Source of the DNA: Bacteroidota bacterium
GTDB taxonomy: Bacteria > Bacteroidota > Bacteroidia > B-17B0 > Aurantibacillaceae
Assembly: GCA_016185125.1 (NCBI GenBank)
Contig: JACPOC010000027.1
Span: 1 to 64,000 of the forward strand
DNA length: 64,000 bases
Reading direction: 5' to 3'
The notes under the pieces were generated by a model. That model was not told where the DNA came from. It saw only the letters and a program-made list of their open reading frames with translations, and did not search any database. The first letter of the stretch is position 1. Each line of letters starts with the position of its first letter. Made by a program: the position numbers and the translations under genes. Positions 26,610-36,668 of the stretch are shown piece after piece.

Positions 26610-27998
26610 ATGTTGCTTCGATATAGTATTTATAGTATTGTACTGCTGTGTTTATTTTGTTGCGCGGAAGAAAAAAAACCAGCGAGGGACGAAATAATAA
26701 CGGGATTCGTAACGTGGAGTAAAGATATTGCGCCTATTGTTTTTAAAAACTGCACCCCTTGTCACCGTCCGGGCGAAAGCGGCTCTTTTAATTTGTTAAG
26801 TTATCAGGATGCTTTTAAGAAATCAAGTCTCATTAAATTCGCAACCCAAACCGGTTATATGCCTCCCTGGCCTGCAGATGCTTCTTACAGTCATTTTATT
26901 GGAGAAAAGGTTTTAACTTCCACAGAAAAAGAATTAATTAAAATTTGGGTGGAAAATAAATGTCCGCGTGGCGATAGTATAAATGAACCTGAAATGCCTG
27001 TATTTTATTGCGGATCTTATTTCGGTAAACCTGATTTGGTAATTAAGTCTCAACAGCCGGTATCTATTAAAGGCGATGGCAGCGATGCTTTTTTAATTAT
27101 GAAATATCCTTATCAAATAGATAAAGATACTTTGATTGATTTTGTTGAATTTGTTCCTGATCACCGCAAATTAATACATCATGTGAATGGGCATTTAATA
27201 AGTTACGATCCGGCAAGAAAATTTGATCACCTGCAAGGAGAATCTGTTCATTCAGATACGCGGGCTAAGTTAATGGAGGTGTATGAAAGCATGCGCATAC
27301 CTTATACGGATGGAAAGGAGCCTAAATTTCCAACCTTAACACCTAACACCGTTTATTATTTGCCGGGTTTTGTTCCGCCGGCTTATCCTGAAGAAGTGGG
27401 AGGTTACCGATTGAAAAAAAATGGCGCATTTTTGCTTAACAATATTCATTACGGGCCAAGCAATAAAGATATAACAGACAGCAGTTACATTAATGTTTTC
27501 TTTCGAAAAGCGCCCATCAAACGGCCGGTAATTGAATCACAATTAGGCACTTTCGGAATTTCAAAAATTGAACCCGAGTTTATTATCCCTGCCAACGAGA
27601 TTAAAACATTTCACACACAACACACTTTACCCAAATCTATTTCCATGCTGTCCGTAAATCCGCACATGCATTTAATCGGTACAAAATTTTGGGCTTTTGC
27701 TCTCAAGTCTAACGGGGATACTATCCCTTTAATTAAAATAAATAAATGGGATTTCAGGTGGCAGTATTATTATACGTTTAAGCATCCCGTTAAATTAGAG
27801 CAGGGTAGCACTATTCATGTTTACGGAACTTTTGATAATACAGAAAATAATTTGAGTAATCCCTTTCACCCTCCCAGAGTTATTACCCAGGGTAATGGAG
27901 TAGAAAGCATGAAGACAACTGAAGAAATGTTTCAGTTTATTTTCAGTTATCTTTTATACAAAGAGGGCGATGAAAAAATTGATCTGGAAAGAAAATAA
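26610..27998 (+). CDS. Lipoprotein with a haem c site and a copper monooxygenase-like domain
   Basis: A lipoprotein signal ends at a CC pair (LLCLFCCAEE). One c-type haem site follows (NCTPCH, about 49-53). The C-terminal two thirds resemble the copper type II ascorbate-dependent monooxygenase fold, with HHVNGH, NIHYG and PHMHLIGTKF as candidate copper ligands. This combination is found in Bacteroidota and its reaction is unknown; electron transfer from haem to copper in the outer periplasm is inferred. Located between two genes unrelated to respiration. Confidence 0.8.
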   Translation: MLLRYSIYSIVLLCLFCCAEEKKPARDEIITGFVTWSKDIAPIVFKNCTPCHRPGESGSFNLLSYQDAFKKSSLIKFATQTGYMPPWPADASYSHFIGEKVLTSTEKELIKIWVENKCPRGDSINEPEMPVFYCGSYFGKPDLVIKSQQPVSIKGDGSDAFLIMKYPYQIDKDTLIDFVEFVPDHRKLIHHVNGHLISYDPARKFDHLQGESVHSDTRAKLMEVYESMRIPYTDGKEPKFPTLTPNTVYYLPGFVPPAYPEEVGGYRLKKNGAFLLNNIHYGPSNKDITDSSYINVFFRKAPIKRPVIESQLGTFGISKIEPEFIIPANEIKTFHTQHTLPKSISMLSVNPHMHLIGTKFWAFALKSNGDTIPLIKINKWDFRWQYYYTFKHPVKLEQGSTIHVYGTFDNTENNLSNPFHPPRVITQGNGVESMKTTEEMFQFIFSYLLYKEGDEKIDLERK

Positions 27999-28006
27999 TT
28001 CAGGTA

Positions 28007-29809
28007 CTAATCCTTATAAATTATTTTTCTTGTGAGAGCCGAATTGTTTGAAAAAGTAATCTGTAAAAAATAAATTCCCGGACTTAAGTTTAGTTTTTTA
28101 AGTGACAATTTCTTTTCATCAGAAATAATGTTTTTCTCAGAGTAAATTAATCTTCCTGTATAATCGTACATTATCACTTGCTTCATATTGCTTGCATATA
28201 CATTTACATCTCCTGTTGTGGGATTGGGATAAATTGAAATTTCATTGAACGTTTCGTTATTTTGAATATATGTTACAATTGTAGGTGCGGTACACGTTTT
28301 CACCGCTTTAAATCCAAACGTATTAACACCGGCATCACTTTTAAATCTTAAAGTTAAACTTTGTCCCGTGGAAGTAACTGTTCCGGGAGAATTTGTTCCG
28401 GTGTAAACCCCAATAAGGGATGAAGTAATGCTTGGCCCGTTGTATAGCCATAGTGTATCTTTGTTAAGTTCAGTGCTGAAATTTTTAAATTTTAACTGAA
28501 CAAAGCTTCCGGTAGGCGCGCTTAATGTATAATTATACTTTTCGTTATCGTAATAATTTCTGGTAGGGCCTCCCATATCAAACAAACTATCGTTGCAAAC
28601 AATGGGTGCGCAATTACTGAATTTGTCCTGAATCAGATTCCAGTAAGCGGTCATTCCGTTATCGTAACCTAACGCCCATATTCCAATTCCACCTAAACCT
28701 CTTTGATTAACAAGGTCATATTTGCGGCTCATACTATAAATGTCGTCTATCCAACATTGTCTCCAGGCTCCTGAAACCTGAAAAACATACCATGGGCTGT
28801 AGCAATTTCCTTCCCATTTTTTAACGCTTGTAGTATAAGTAGCAGAATTATTGTTTATATAAGATAATGTGCGCGATGAAGTAAAACTGCCTGTAGTAGC
28901 CGAAGGAGCAAGGTTGGTTGTGGTTTCCCACTCTCGGCCATAATAAGGCAAACCAAGTAATAATTTGGAAGCAGGCGCTCCTTGCTTAATGTAGTAGGTA
29001 ATACTCTTTGGTAGTGTATAGTTATAGGTAGGTTGAAAATTATATAAAGGAGCGGTAGGCCCTGCGGTGGCACTGCCACTATAATAATAATCATAACCCA
29101 TGATGGTAAAAAAATCGGCCTGCGCAGAAAGGGCGGGCATATCAAAAACGCCGCTCCAGTCAACCGCATAAAGAGCCATTGATAATTGATAATTAGGATT
29201 AGCGGCATTAAGTGCTGCATTTAAATTGGTAATGAAATTGGTAAAAGGAACTTTGTCTGAAGATCCCATCCCTTCAAAATCAATATTTACGCCATTACCT
29301 TGTCGGTTATTTAATAAGGCTATGATGTTATTGATAAAAGTATTTTGCGCGGTTGTAGAAGCCCAGAAGGTTGAGTGGCCGCTAAACATAGTGGCGCAGA
29401 TGTGAATTTTAGTGCCGTTGGCTTTTGCAGTGGTAACAACGCTGGCAGTATTCCAGGCAAACGAAGCGTTGGTGTTATTTCCGGTGCTTGGTGAAGTTGT
29501 ATAATCAAAATAGCAGAGGTCACTTAATAAATTCCATTGATAACTCGTGTAGGTGCTTCCATTCCAATAAGGGTGCCAACCAAATACTTTTTTATTTAAC
29601 ACGCAGGTTGATGAAACTGCTGCCCAAGATTCTGCATGTTGATTTTTGTAGGTTAAATTATTTTCTGCGGATCTTAAACTATCAAATTGTGAATCGGTTT
29701 TTAATTGCAAAGATTGATAGTAATCGCTTTGTTCTCGCTGAATGGATTTTTGTTGTGCAGAGATAAAAACTGAAGAGATCAGTAACAAAAAAAGAATGAA
29801 TTTTTTCAC
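28007..29809 (-). CDS. Secreted GH18 protein with CUB domain and T9SS sorting domain
   Basis: This 600-residue protein has a signal peptide (MKKFILFLLLISSVFISAQ) and a GH18 barrel (about 65-400), with catalytic motif GVNIDFEG. The final E is present, but the first two acidic positions of the usual DxxDxDxE are Asn, as in spore YaaH-type members. A CUB-like domain (about 415-510) is followed by a T9SS type A sorting domain (SIYPNPTTGDVNVYA to the end). It likely cleaves chitin- or peptidoglycan-type glycans outside the cell. Converges on the 26610 gene. Confidence 0.9.
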   Translation of the reverse strand: MKKFILFLLLISSVFISAQQKSIQREQSDYYQSLQLKTDSQFDSLRSAENNLTYKNQHAESWAAVSSTCVLNKKVFGWHPYWNGSTYTSYQWNLLSDLCYFDYTTSPSTGNNTNASFAWNTASVVTTAKANGTKIHICATMFSGHSTFWASTTAQNTFINNIIALLNNRQGNGVNIDFEGMGSSDKVPFTNFITNLNAALNAANPNYQLSMALYAVDWSGVFDMPALSAQADFFTIMGYDYYYSGSATAGPTAPLYNFQPTYNYTLPKSITYYIKQGAPASKLLLGLPYYGREWETTTNLAPSATTGSFTSSRTLSYINNNSATYTTSVKKWEGNCYSPWYVFQVSGAWRQCWIDDIYSMSRKYDLVNQRGLGGIGIWALGYDNGMTAYWNLIQDKFSNCAPIVCNDSLFDMGGPTRNYYDNEKYNYTLSAPTGSFVQLKFKNFSTELNKDTLWLYNGPSITSSLIGVYTGTNSPGTVTSTGQSLTLRFKSDAGVNTFGFKAVKTCTAPTIVTYIQNNETFNEISIYPNPTTGDVNVYASNMKQVIMYDYTGRLIYSEKNIISDEKKLSLKKLNLSPGIYFLQITFSNNSALTRKIIYKD

Positions 29810-30141
29810 AAGGCAGCTTTTTAAAAATATTATTAATAAAATTAATTAAAATAAACCTAAATTGCAAACTAGTACCGCAGCGGCATCCGGCTGCCAGGGC
29901 GAGGGTTCAAAAATTTAAAATGACGGTGTTTGCATTATTGTGTTAAATGTAGGCAAGTCGTTCTCGATACAATTTGTAGCTCTGCTGAAAATTTACTCGA
30001 ACTGACAAGTAGCACTTTTTGCCAACTTTAAATTAAAACCTGTATAATCAGCTAAATCTGTGGCTAATTAGGAGCGGAATTACAAAAATATTCGCCATTT
30101 TCTGCTATATTTGCATCCCTTTATAATACCCTTTAACCCAA
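29810..30141. other. 332-bp intergenic stretch before lepA with a dispersed repeat
   Basis: No gene is supported. The segment near 29961-30005 reads TTCTCGATACAATTT ... ACTCGAACTGACAA, the pattern of a REP-like repeat common in Bacteroidota genomes. The 30020-30070 part has a TCTGTGGCTAATTAG type repeat end. The lepA promoter box lies at the right end. Confidence 0.45.
30106..30113 (+). promoter_or_regulatory. -7 promoter box of lepA
   Basis: TATATTTG matches TAnnTTTG exactly, 28 bp before the ATG. Confidence 0.5.
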
Positions 30142-31932
30142 ATGAAGAACATTCGCAACTTTTGCATCATTGCCCATATTGATCACGGAAAAAGCACCCT
30201 GGCCGATCGCTTATTAGAATTTACCGGCGCGGTTAGTAAACGCGATATGCAAGCACAGGTGCTGGATGATATGGATCTGGAAAAAGAACGCGGCATCACC
30301 ATCAAAAGCCACGCCATTCAAATGGATTATGAATACAAAGGCGAAAAATTTGTATTGAATTTAATTGATACTCCCGGCCACGTAGATTTTAGTTACGAAG
30401 TATCGCGTTCCATTGCCGCCTGCGAAGGAGCTTTGCTTATTGTAGATGCCGCGCAGGGAATTCAGGCTCAGACTATTTCTAATTTATATCTTGCATTAGA
30501 GCATGATCTTACCATCATTCCTATTTTAAATAAAATGGATTTGCCAAGCGCGGAACCGGAAATGGTAACGGATCAAATTGTGGAGTTAATTGGTTGCGAA
30601 CGCGAAGAAGTAATTCCCGCCAGTGGAAAAACAGGAATGGGCATAGAAGAAATTTTAGCCGCTATCATTGATCGCATTCATTGTCCGGTTGGAGATCCGG
30701 AAGCACCCTTACAAGCCCTCATTTTTGATTCTATTTTTAATTCATTCAGAGGTATTATCGCTTATTTTAAAATTGTAAACGGCACAGTAAAAAAGGGCGA
30801 AAAAGTAAAATTTGTGAACACCGGATCTATTTACAACGCCGATGAAATTGGTGTTTTAAAACTGAAGCCTGAGCCGCGCGGACAATTGAGCACAGGTGAT
30901 GTAGGTTATATTATTTCAGGAATAAAAAGCGCGAAGGAAGTAAAAGTAGGAGATACGATTACGCATTTTGATCGCCCGTGCACAGAAGGAATTCATGGTT
31001 TTGAAGAAGTAAAACCAATGGTATTCGCGGGAATTTATCCGGTGGATACAGAAGATTTTGAAGAGCTGCGTTACAGTATGGAAAAGCTTCAACTAAACGA
31101 TGCCTCATTAACCTGGGAGCCTGAATCTTCTTTAGCCTTGGGCTTTGGATTTCGCTGCGGCTTTTTAGGAATGCTGCACATGGAAATTGTTCAGGAACGT
31201 TTAGAGCGCGAATTTAACATGACTGTAATTACCACGGTTCCTAACGTTTCCTACATTGCCTACCAAACCAACGGAGAGGTTGTAACGGTTAACAATCCAA
31301 GTGATCTTCCTGATCCGGGACGCATTGATCGTATTGAAGAGCCTTATATTAAAGCTAATATTATTACCAAGTCTGATTTTATTGGTCCGGTTATGAGTTT
31401 GTGTATTGAAAAACGCGGCCAGATTGTAACTCAGAATTACTTAACAGCTGATAGGGTAGAACTTGTATTTGAAATGCCTTTGGGCGAAGTGGTTTTTGAT
31501 TTCTTCGATCGTTTAAAATCTATTTCAAAAGGATATGCTTCTTTCGATTATCACCCAATTGGTATGCGCGATTCGGATCTTGTAAAACTTGATATTTTAT
31601 TAAAAAGCGAACCGGTAGATGCCTTATCGTGCTTAATTCACAGAAGTAACGCCTATTTATTCGGTAAAAAGATTTGCGAAAAACTAAAAGAATTAATTCC
31701 TAAGCAGCAGTTCGAAATTCCTATTCAGGCAGCCATTGGCGCAAAAATTATTTCGCGCGAAACAATTAGTGCCATGCGTAAAGACGTTACCGCGAAATGT
31801 TATGGTGGAGATATTTCGCGTAAACGAAAATTACTGGAAAAGCAAAAAGAAGGTAAAAAACGCATGAAACAAGTTGGAAATGTTGAAATTCCGCAAAGCG
31901 CTTTTATGGCTGTATTGAAGCTGAATGATTAG
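30142..31932 (+). CDS. lepA: LepA, elongation factor 4 (GTPase)
   Basis: This 596-residue translational GTPase back-translocates or remodels stalled ribosomes. G1 AHIDHGKS, switch region [11 protein letters not shown]3 DTPGHVDF and G4 NKMDLP are present, as is the LepA-specific C-terminal domain. Length matches E. coli LepA (599). It stands alone and converges on the GH16 operon. Confidence 0.98.
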   Translation: MKNIRNFCIIAHIDHGKSTLADRLLEFTGAVSKRDMQAQVLDDMDLEKERGITIKSHAIQMDYEYKGEKFVLNLIDTPGHVDFSYEVSRSIAACEGALLIVDAAQGIQAQTISNLYLALEHDLTIIPILNKMDLPSAEPEMVTDQIVELIGCEREEVIPASGKTGMGIEEILAAIIDRIHCPVGDPEAPLQALIFDSIFNSFRGIIAYFKIVNGTVKKGEKVKFVNTGSIYNADEIGVLKLKPEPRGQLSTGDVGYIISGIKSAKEVKVGDTITHFDRPCTEGIHGFEEVKPMVFAGIYPVDTEDFEELRYSMEKLQLNDASLTWEPESSLALGFGFRCGFLGMLHMEIVQERLEREFNMTVITTVPNVSYIAYQTNGEVVTVNNPSDLPDPGRIDRIEEPYIKANIITKSDFIGPVMSLCIEKRGQIVTQNYLTADRVELVFEMPLGEVVFDFFDRLKSISKGYASFDYHPIGMRDSDLVKLDILLKSEPVDALSCLIHRSNAYLFGKKICEKLKELIPKQQFEIPIQAAIGAKIISRETISAMRKDVTAKCYGGDISRKRKLLEKQKEGKKRMKQVGNVEIPQSAFMAVLKLND

Positions 31933-31935
31933 AAT

Positions 31936-31966
31936 ACCGTCATTGCGAACGCGAGTGAAGCAATCT
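31936..31966. repeat. Dispersed repeat fragment between lepA and the GH16 operon
   Basis: The sequence CGTCATTGCGAACGCGAG followed by TGAAGCAATCTCAG shares TCATTGCGAACG with 16728-16739 (minus strand). The CATTGCGAnCGnAGnGAAGCAATCT pattern is a familiar intergenic repeat in bacteria of this phylum. It probably has no gene function. Confidence 0.45.
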
Positions 31967-32916
31967 CAGATTAGTCTATAAAATCTTATATAATCAATTT
32001 CATACGAAACCGGTAATACAGTTCCATCATCAGGCGCTTTATTTCCTACTTCAACAATATTATCTAAAATTATATTCATCGCGCTCCTTGGAAATGAACT
32101 GTCGAGAATGTATTGTTCGCCGGCTTCTATTTGTGAGCAATTGATCATTTGGCCTAATAGAGTATAGAAGAGTGTGCTTGTTCTTTTTAGTTGACCATCA
32201 ACATACCACTCAATTTTATACGGCGTCCAAATCAATGTAAAAGTATGAAAGGCTTCAGAATAATCTTCGCCTGTACATTTTGATGGACAATCTATTGTTT
32301 TTCCATCACCATCATAATCAGTATGTAAATTCATTCGTTGTACCCTGCATGCTTTATCAGGATCAAATTTTTTAAAAGGGGTAAGTTCGGTCTCAAATTC
32401 AAATTCAAATACATCAATCTCGTTCATTGCGGGATCGCCCCAGGTCCAAAAGGAAGAAGCTACGCCCTTTGCTTTTGGAAGCTTGCAGGATATTTCAAAT
32501 ATTCCATGTTCAAATTTTTGCTTTGAATCTATCTGGCCTGCGCTATAATAAAAGTCTTCACAAATATTTTGGACGCCATTATTTGCCCAAATGGAATAAC
32601 ATTGGTTTAAGAAGGTTTCCCTTTTTGTTATTAATTTTAAAGTTCCATTGCTTACTTCAACATTTTTAGGAGAATACCATTGCTGTGCGAATTTATGTTC
32701 GAGATCGCGAACCACTCCATTTATAGGCTTCCAGATAGAAGTATCTAATGAACTTCCATTAAACTCATCGTTAAACGCTAAAACGTAGGATGACTGATTA
32801 CAGTTAGCGGATTCTGTAACAATAACTTTACGGCCATTACAAACTGTTTGGGCGTTGATTTTAAGTTCGCACGCCATTAAAATTAAGCTTATCACTATAT
32901 ATATTCTTATTAGCAT
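31966..32916 (-). CDS. Secreted GH16-family glycosidase (last gene of the operon)
   Basis: This 316-residue protein starts with a signal peptide (LILMACELKINAQ; LMAC could also be a weak lipobox). The GH16 beta-jelly roll runs to the end, with catalytic EIDVFE (nucleophile, helper Asp, acid/base) in GDPAMNEIDVFE. It shares with its two neighbours an N-terminal CxGxKVxVTE segment and a LLGQMINCSQIEAGEQYILD segment. It probably cleaves beta-1,3 or 1,4 glucan or galactan in the envelope or environment. It is fifth in a co-directional operon starting at 37850. Confidence 0.87.
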   Translation of the reverse strand: MLIRIYIVISLILMACELKINAQTVCNGRKVIVTESANCNQSSYVLAFNDEFNGSSLDTSIWKPINGVVRDLEHKFAQQWYSPKNVEVSNGTLKLITKRETFLNQCYSIWANNGVQNICEDFYYSAGQIDSKQKFEHGIFEISCKLPKAKGVASSFWTWGDPAMNEIDVFEFEFETELTPFKKFDPDKACRVQRMNLHTDYDGDGKTIDCPSKCTGEDYSEAFHTFTLIWTPYKIEWYVDGQLKRTSTLFYTLLGQMINCSQIEAGEQYILDSSFPRSAMNIILDNIVEVGNKAPDDGTVLPVSYEIDYIRFYRLI

Positions 32917-32940
32917 TTCTGTTTCCTCTGGATAAAGTGT

Positions 32941-34440
32941 TTACAATAGCTTTCTAATAATTATGGCAGAATTTTTTTTAAATGAAGACAAATCAATCAC
33001 ACCATCATCGTTTATTACAATTAGATATCCCGAATTTATTAATTCATTTATTTTTTGTTCTTCTGGAATATTTTGATAAGCAATACAATCAGTATAAAAC
33101 ATTACTTCTATAGGAGAATTTATATTAAAAAGAACTATATTTCTACGTTGAGGAAGTAAGTGTTTAATGTTTTTTTGTTTCGATGCTATTTTAGATTCCC
33201 CACTGGTTATTTCAAAAGGTTTTATTCTTTCAATACTATACCTTATTGGAAGAACAATTAACAGTACAAGAATAACATTTATGAATATTTTATATTTAAA
33301 CTTAAAGCGAATATATTTTAGATAAAAAAAGATATACGAGATTACGAGAAAAAATGCTGGGGAGCAAATCAATAAATATGTTTGTCGTTTTGTTGCTGCT
33401 AGTGAAAAAACAATCATTGGTATCAACCACCAAGCAGTAATCAATATCAATTCCCATCTTACTTTTTTCCTGCAAATAAAAAACGCAGAAATTACAAGGG
33501 GTATGTATATTACTTCGCCAAACAAAATTCTAATTTGAACGAGATAATAATAAATAGGGCCTTTATGGTTTTCTAGGGTATTATTGTAAGCGTTTACAAA
33601 TTTCTTTAAAACAAACTCGCCCTCCGCAGGAAAATTTCTCATGACATGAAATATCCACGGCAAGAAGGTCACACCACCACTTAGTAATATAACAAAGGAA
33701 TGTAAAATCAATTGTTTTAAAGAGTATTTTTTGGAAAAGAACGCACCTATGAACCAAACAGGAATTACTAGAAGACCCGGATTCCATTTTGAAAGCAAAC
33801 TACAGCCCATCAAGATCCCTATAAATATACTAAAGGTATAAGACGGCTTTCTTTTTATTGAATATATACCTACACACAATGCAACTTCAACAAAAAACAC
33901 AAAACATGTTTCAACCAAATCAGACGAAACTCTACCGGCCGCTACTTCAATAAGTAATCCATGAATGGAGTGTAAGAATGCGGCCAGTAATCCAATCTTT
34001 CTATTAAACAATTCTTTACCAATTAAAAAAGTAAAAAGAATCGCGAAGGCTGAAATTAAAATAGAGGGCAAGCGTAAAGCTATTTCACTTAACCCGAAAA
34101 TTTTCAATGATAGAGAAGCGAACCATAGTGATAAGGGCGGCTTTTCAAGCCATACATGGTTTGCGACCCAATTTTGAATATCGTAGTGAAAGAGGGGGTT
34201 ATCATAAAGTGTAGGCTTAAGTGGATGATTAAGAAGATTTTTTGCAACAAGAGCATGATAGCGCTCATCCCAATTATGAAGATATAAATCAGTACCCGTA
34301 TAAACCCGCAGAATTAATCCACACAAAAATATCCAAAAGATCGCGGATTGATAATTAGCAATTCTAAACGCCCTGTAAGAACAATAATATCCACATATAC
34401 AAAATAAAAACGTGGAAATTCCAAATATAAGATTATTCAT
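32941..34440 (-). CDS. ArnT-like glycosyltransferase, GT83 (multi-pass membrane)
   Basis: This 499-residue protein has about 10-12 hydrophobic helices. The GT83 pattern is complete: N-terminal DERYHALVAKNLL with the acidic pair, then WLEKPPLSLWF and LRLPS. ArnT-type enzymes transfer a sugar from undecaprenyl phosphate to lipid A, glycan or protein on the periplasmic face. It sits between two GH16 genes in one operon with a 39-bp and a 24-bp gap, so it is expected to act on the same glycan. Target unknown. Confidence 0.88.
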   Translation of the reverse strand: MNNLIFGISTFLFCICGYYCSYRAFRIANYQSAIFWIFLCGLILRVYTGTDLYLHNWDERYHALVAKNLLNHPLKPTLYDNPLFHYDIQNWVANHVWLEKPPLSLWFASLSLKIFGLSEIALRLPSILISAFAILFTFLIGKELFNRKIGLLAAFLHSIHGLLIEVAAGRVSSDLVETCFVFFVEVALCVGIYSIKRKPSYTFSIFIGILMGCSLLSKWNPGLLVIPVWFIGAFFSKKYSLKQLILHSFVILLSGGVTFLPWIFHVMRNFPAEGEFVLKKFVNAYNNTLENHKGPIYYYLVQIRILFGEVIYIPLVISAFFICRKKVRWELILITAWWLIPMIVFSLAATKRQTYLLICSPAFFLVISYIFFYLKYIRFKFKYKIFINVILVLLIVLPIRYSIERIKPFEITSGESKIASKQKNIKHLLPQRRNIVLFNINSPIEVMFYTDCIAYQNIPEEQKINELINSGYLIVINDDGVIDLSSFKKNSAIIIRKLL

Positions 34441-34479
34441 TATTCTGCGTTAGCTTAAATAAACAAAGGTACAATAACC

Positions 34480-35694
34480 CTATTTTATTGTAATTACTTC
34501 TTCAATCGTGTGGTATGATAAGTAAAGCTTTACCTTCACTTTTACTTCAGTGGTTAAGCCTGCTAAATTTATCTCCTTAAATGTAGTGTTAATATTCTCT
34601 TTTAGTAATTCCTTGCCCGAGAGTTCAGTAATCACGAGTTGATACTTAATATTTTCCCCTAAACTAGTTAAGATGAATTTTTTTTCGATTGAAGGCAGAA
34701 GGGAAACGGTTAATAAATCTTGTTTAAAAACTTTTTTTATTTGACGCTTTTTCTTTCGTGGTTTTGAGTTTCCTATTTCTGAATTATAATAATAAAATTG
34801 CTTATGCTTAATTCCCAAAATGTTTTCCTTTGAAGTTTCATTCTTATACCAGACTCTGATGTAATCTACATCTAAACTGTTTGGAAAAACAGTTGTTTTG
34901 TTAACGCCTGGAGCAAATGCTTTGCCGTCAATTGCAAGTCCCATTCCGGCAATTAGGCTCATTTTCTGAGAAGCGAAGTCGCCCGTAAAATATCCTATTC
35001 CTTTACCATTTAAATACCATTTTACATAACCATCTTGCCACTCCCCTGACAAAACATTGTAACTGATATTTAAATCCTCTGTGGTTTTAATCCAACCGCC
35101 AAACCTTTTTGAAAATAAGCCTCCGCCTCTATAATTATTATCACAACCTTCCGGACAATGTACATCAATGTGAATACTTCGTTTCTTTTCTCCTTTCAAT
35201 TCAAAGAAATCAATTTCATCTTTTTGGTTTGTGCCATACATCCAAAACCCCGGCCACATTCCATAAGAGTCTGTTGTTTTAAATCGTATTTCAAAATAAC
35301 CTTTATTATACTCCTGTCTACTCCAAATAGTTCCGAGTGTAAACAAATACTGTATTTTATCTCCCGGTAGCATTTTCTTTTTATAATCTTTCTCAAATGT
35401 TGGTACTTGCCATTCAGGAACATTAAACAAACCGGTGTCACGGTAAGCCATAAATTTGCAAAGCCCGTTCTCAAGCACTATTCGTTTAGATTGCATAAGA
35501 AATCCAAAGTCATAATTCATTTTACTGTAACTATAAGCGGGATACCATTTTAAAGTGTCGGGATAACTTTGATCGAATTCGTCCCCATCATAATAATACC
35601 ACTTAACCACAGTATCTTTTTTTATCTGCCACATAACCTGCCCATTAAGGCGAGTTATGATAATTAATAAAACAAATAATAATTTAAATTTCAT
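34480..35694 (-). CDS. Secreted GH16-family glycosidase with C-terminal extension
   Basis: This 404-residue protein has a signal peptide (MKFKLLFVLLIIITRLNGQ). The GH16 domain (about 25-285) shows WPGFWMYGTNQKDEIDFFE, catalytic triad EIDFFE. A basic linker (RKKKRQIKK, ~310) and an ~80-residue C-terminal part (VSLLPSIEKKFILTS ... LYLSYHTIEEVITIK) look like a diverged T9SS sorting domain. It differs more from the other GH16 members in its N-terminus. Third gene of the operon. Confidence 0.87.
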   Translation of the reverse strand: MKFKLLFVLLIIITRLNGQVMWQIKKDTVVKWYYYDGDEFDQSYPDTLKWYPAYSYSKMNYDFGFLMQSKRIVLENGLCKFMAYRDTGLFNVPEWQVPTFEKDYKKKMLPGDKIQYLFTLGTIWSRQEYNKGYFEIRFKTTDSYGMWPGFWMYGTNQKDEIDFFELKGEKKRSIHIDVHCPEGCDNNYRGGGLFSKRFGGWIKTTEDLNISYNVLSGEWQDGYVKWYLNGKGIGYFTGDFASQKMSLIAGMGLAIDGKAFAPGVNKTTVFPNSLDVDYIRVWYKNETSKENILGIKHKQFYYYNSEIGNSKPRKKKRQIKKVFKQDLLTVSLLPSIEKKFILTSLGENIKYQLVITELSGKELLKENINTTFKEINLAGLTTEVKVKVKLYLSYHTIEEVITIK

Positions 35695-35728
35695 AAACGT
35701 ACACGTTCATTTCTAGTGCAATTCATCA

Positions 35729-36664
35729 TCATTCCTTCCATCTGTAAAATCTAATATAATCAACATCTAAGGACGAAGGAAACGGAGTTTTTGCATCAGG
35801 AGCTTTTTTTCCTGGTTGAATGCCAAGACTAACAGAAATATGTAATTCGTTAAGAGGGTAAGTTTTATCCATAATATACATTTGACCTGCTTTTATATCT
35901 TCTCCGCTTATAGGTTGGCCGAGCAAAGTATAAAACTTATAGCTTGTTCGTTTTATAATTCCATCAACATACCATTCAATTTTTTCATTGGTGTAAGTAA
36001 CTGAAAATACATGATAATCAAGCGAAAAGTCTTCACCTGTATAATTGGTTTCACACATTTTTTTATTGGCGTGGGTAGTCATGTGTCCAACTGTACTTAA
36101 CCTTTTTTCTTGATATTTTCCAAACATGTTGTCTTCGTACCAAAATTCGAATACATCTATCTCATCGTCATCTTTACCATATAACCAAAATACAGACCAG
36201 AAGCCTTTACCTTTAGGAATTTTACAACGGATTTCATATTTACCAAATCCAAAAGATGGAATCGAATAAATCATTCCCGCAGTATAATCCCACCATCTTA
36301 AGTTTGGCAGCCCGTCTTTTAATAAGTAATTACTATCTAAACTTTGTACGGCTTTTGCATATATTTTTTCATCCTTTACCAAAAGTTTTAGGATGTCGTT
36401 TGTAAATTCGTAGTTTAAACCATCCGTTTGGTATTCAAGCGAGACATTAAATCCTTCAATGCTATGATTAGATCCGGGTTGAGTATAAAGCCACTTAGAA
36501 AGATCAAGCTGAGGATCTTTAAAATCATCTTCAAATACAAGCTCGTAATTTTCAAGAGATTTTTTTCCATTTTCTGTTACCATTACTTTTTTGCCATGGC
36601 ACACTTGGGTAAATGAACTATTCCAAATAAAAAAACAACTAATTATTAAGGTTTTTTTTATCAT
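35729..36664 (-). CDS. Secreted GH16-family glycosidase
   Basis: This 311-residue protein has a signal peptide (MIKKTLIISCFFIWNSSFTQ) and a single GH16 domain with catalytic EIDVFE in DDDEIDVFEFWY. It shares the CHGKKVMVTENGKK start and the LLGQPISGEDIKAGQMYIMD segment with its neighbours, so it is a tandem paralogue. It starts 4 bp after the gene at 36669-37850 ends. No sorting domain. Confidence 0.87.
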   Translation of the reverse strand: MIKKTLIISCFFIWNSSFTQVCHGKKVMVTENGKKSLENYELVFEDDFKDPQLDLSKWLYTQPGSNHSIEGFNVSLEYQTDGLNYEFTNDILKLLVKDEKIYAKAVQSLDSNYLLKDGLPNLRWWDYTAGMIYSIPSFGFGKYEIRCKIPKGKGFWSVFWLYGKDDDEIDVFEFWYEDNMFGKYQEKRLSTVGHMTTHANKKMCETNYTGEDFSLDYHVFSVTYTNEKIEWYVDGIIKRTSYKFYTLLGQPISGEDIKAGQMYIMDKTYPLNELHISVSLGIQPGKKAPDAKTPFPSSLDVDYIRFYRWKE

Positions 36665-36668
36665 TAAT

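Noticed and set aside
28855-29220. 121-codon minus-strand gene inside the GH18 gene
   Set aside because: Same strand but another frame of the GH18 gene, with no start or family support.
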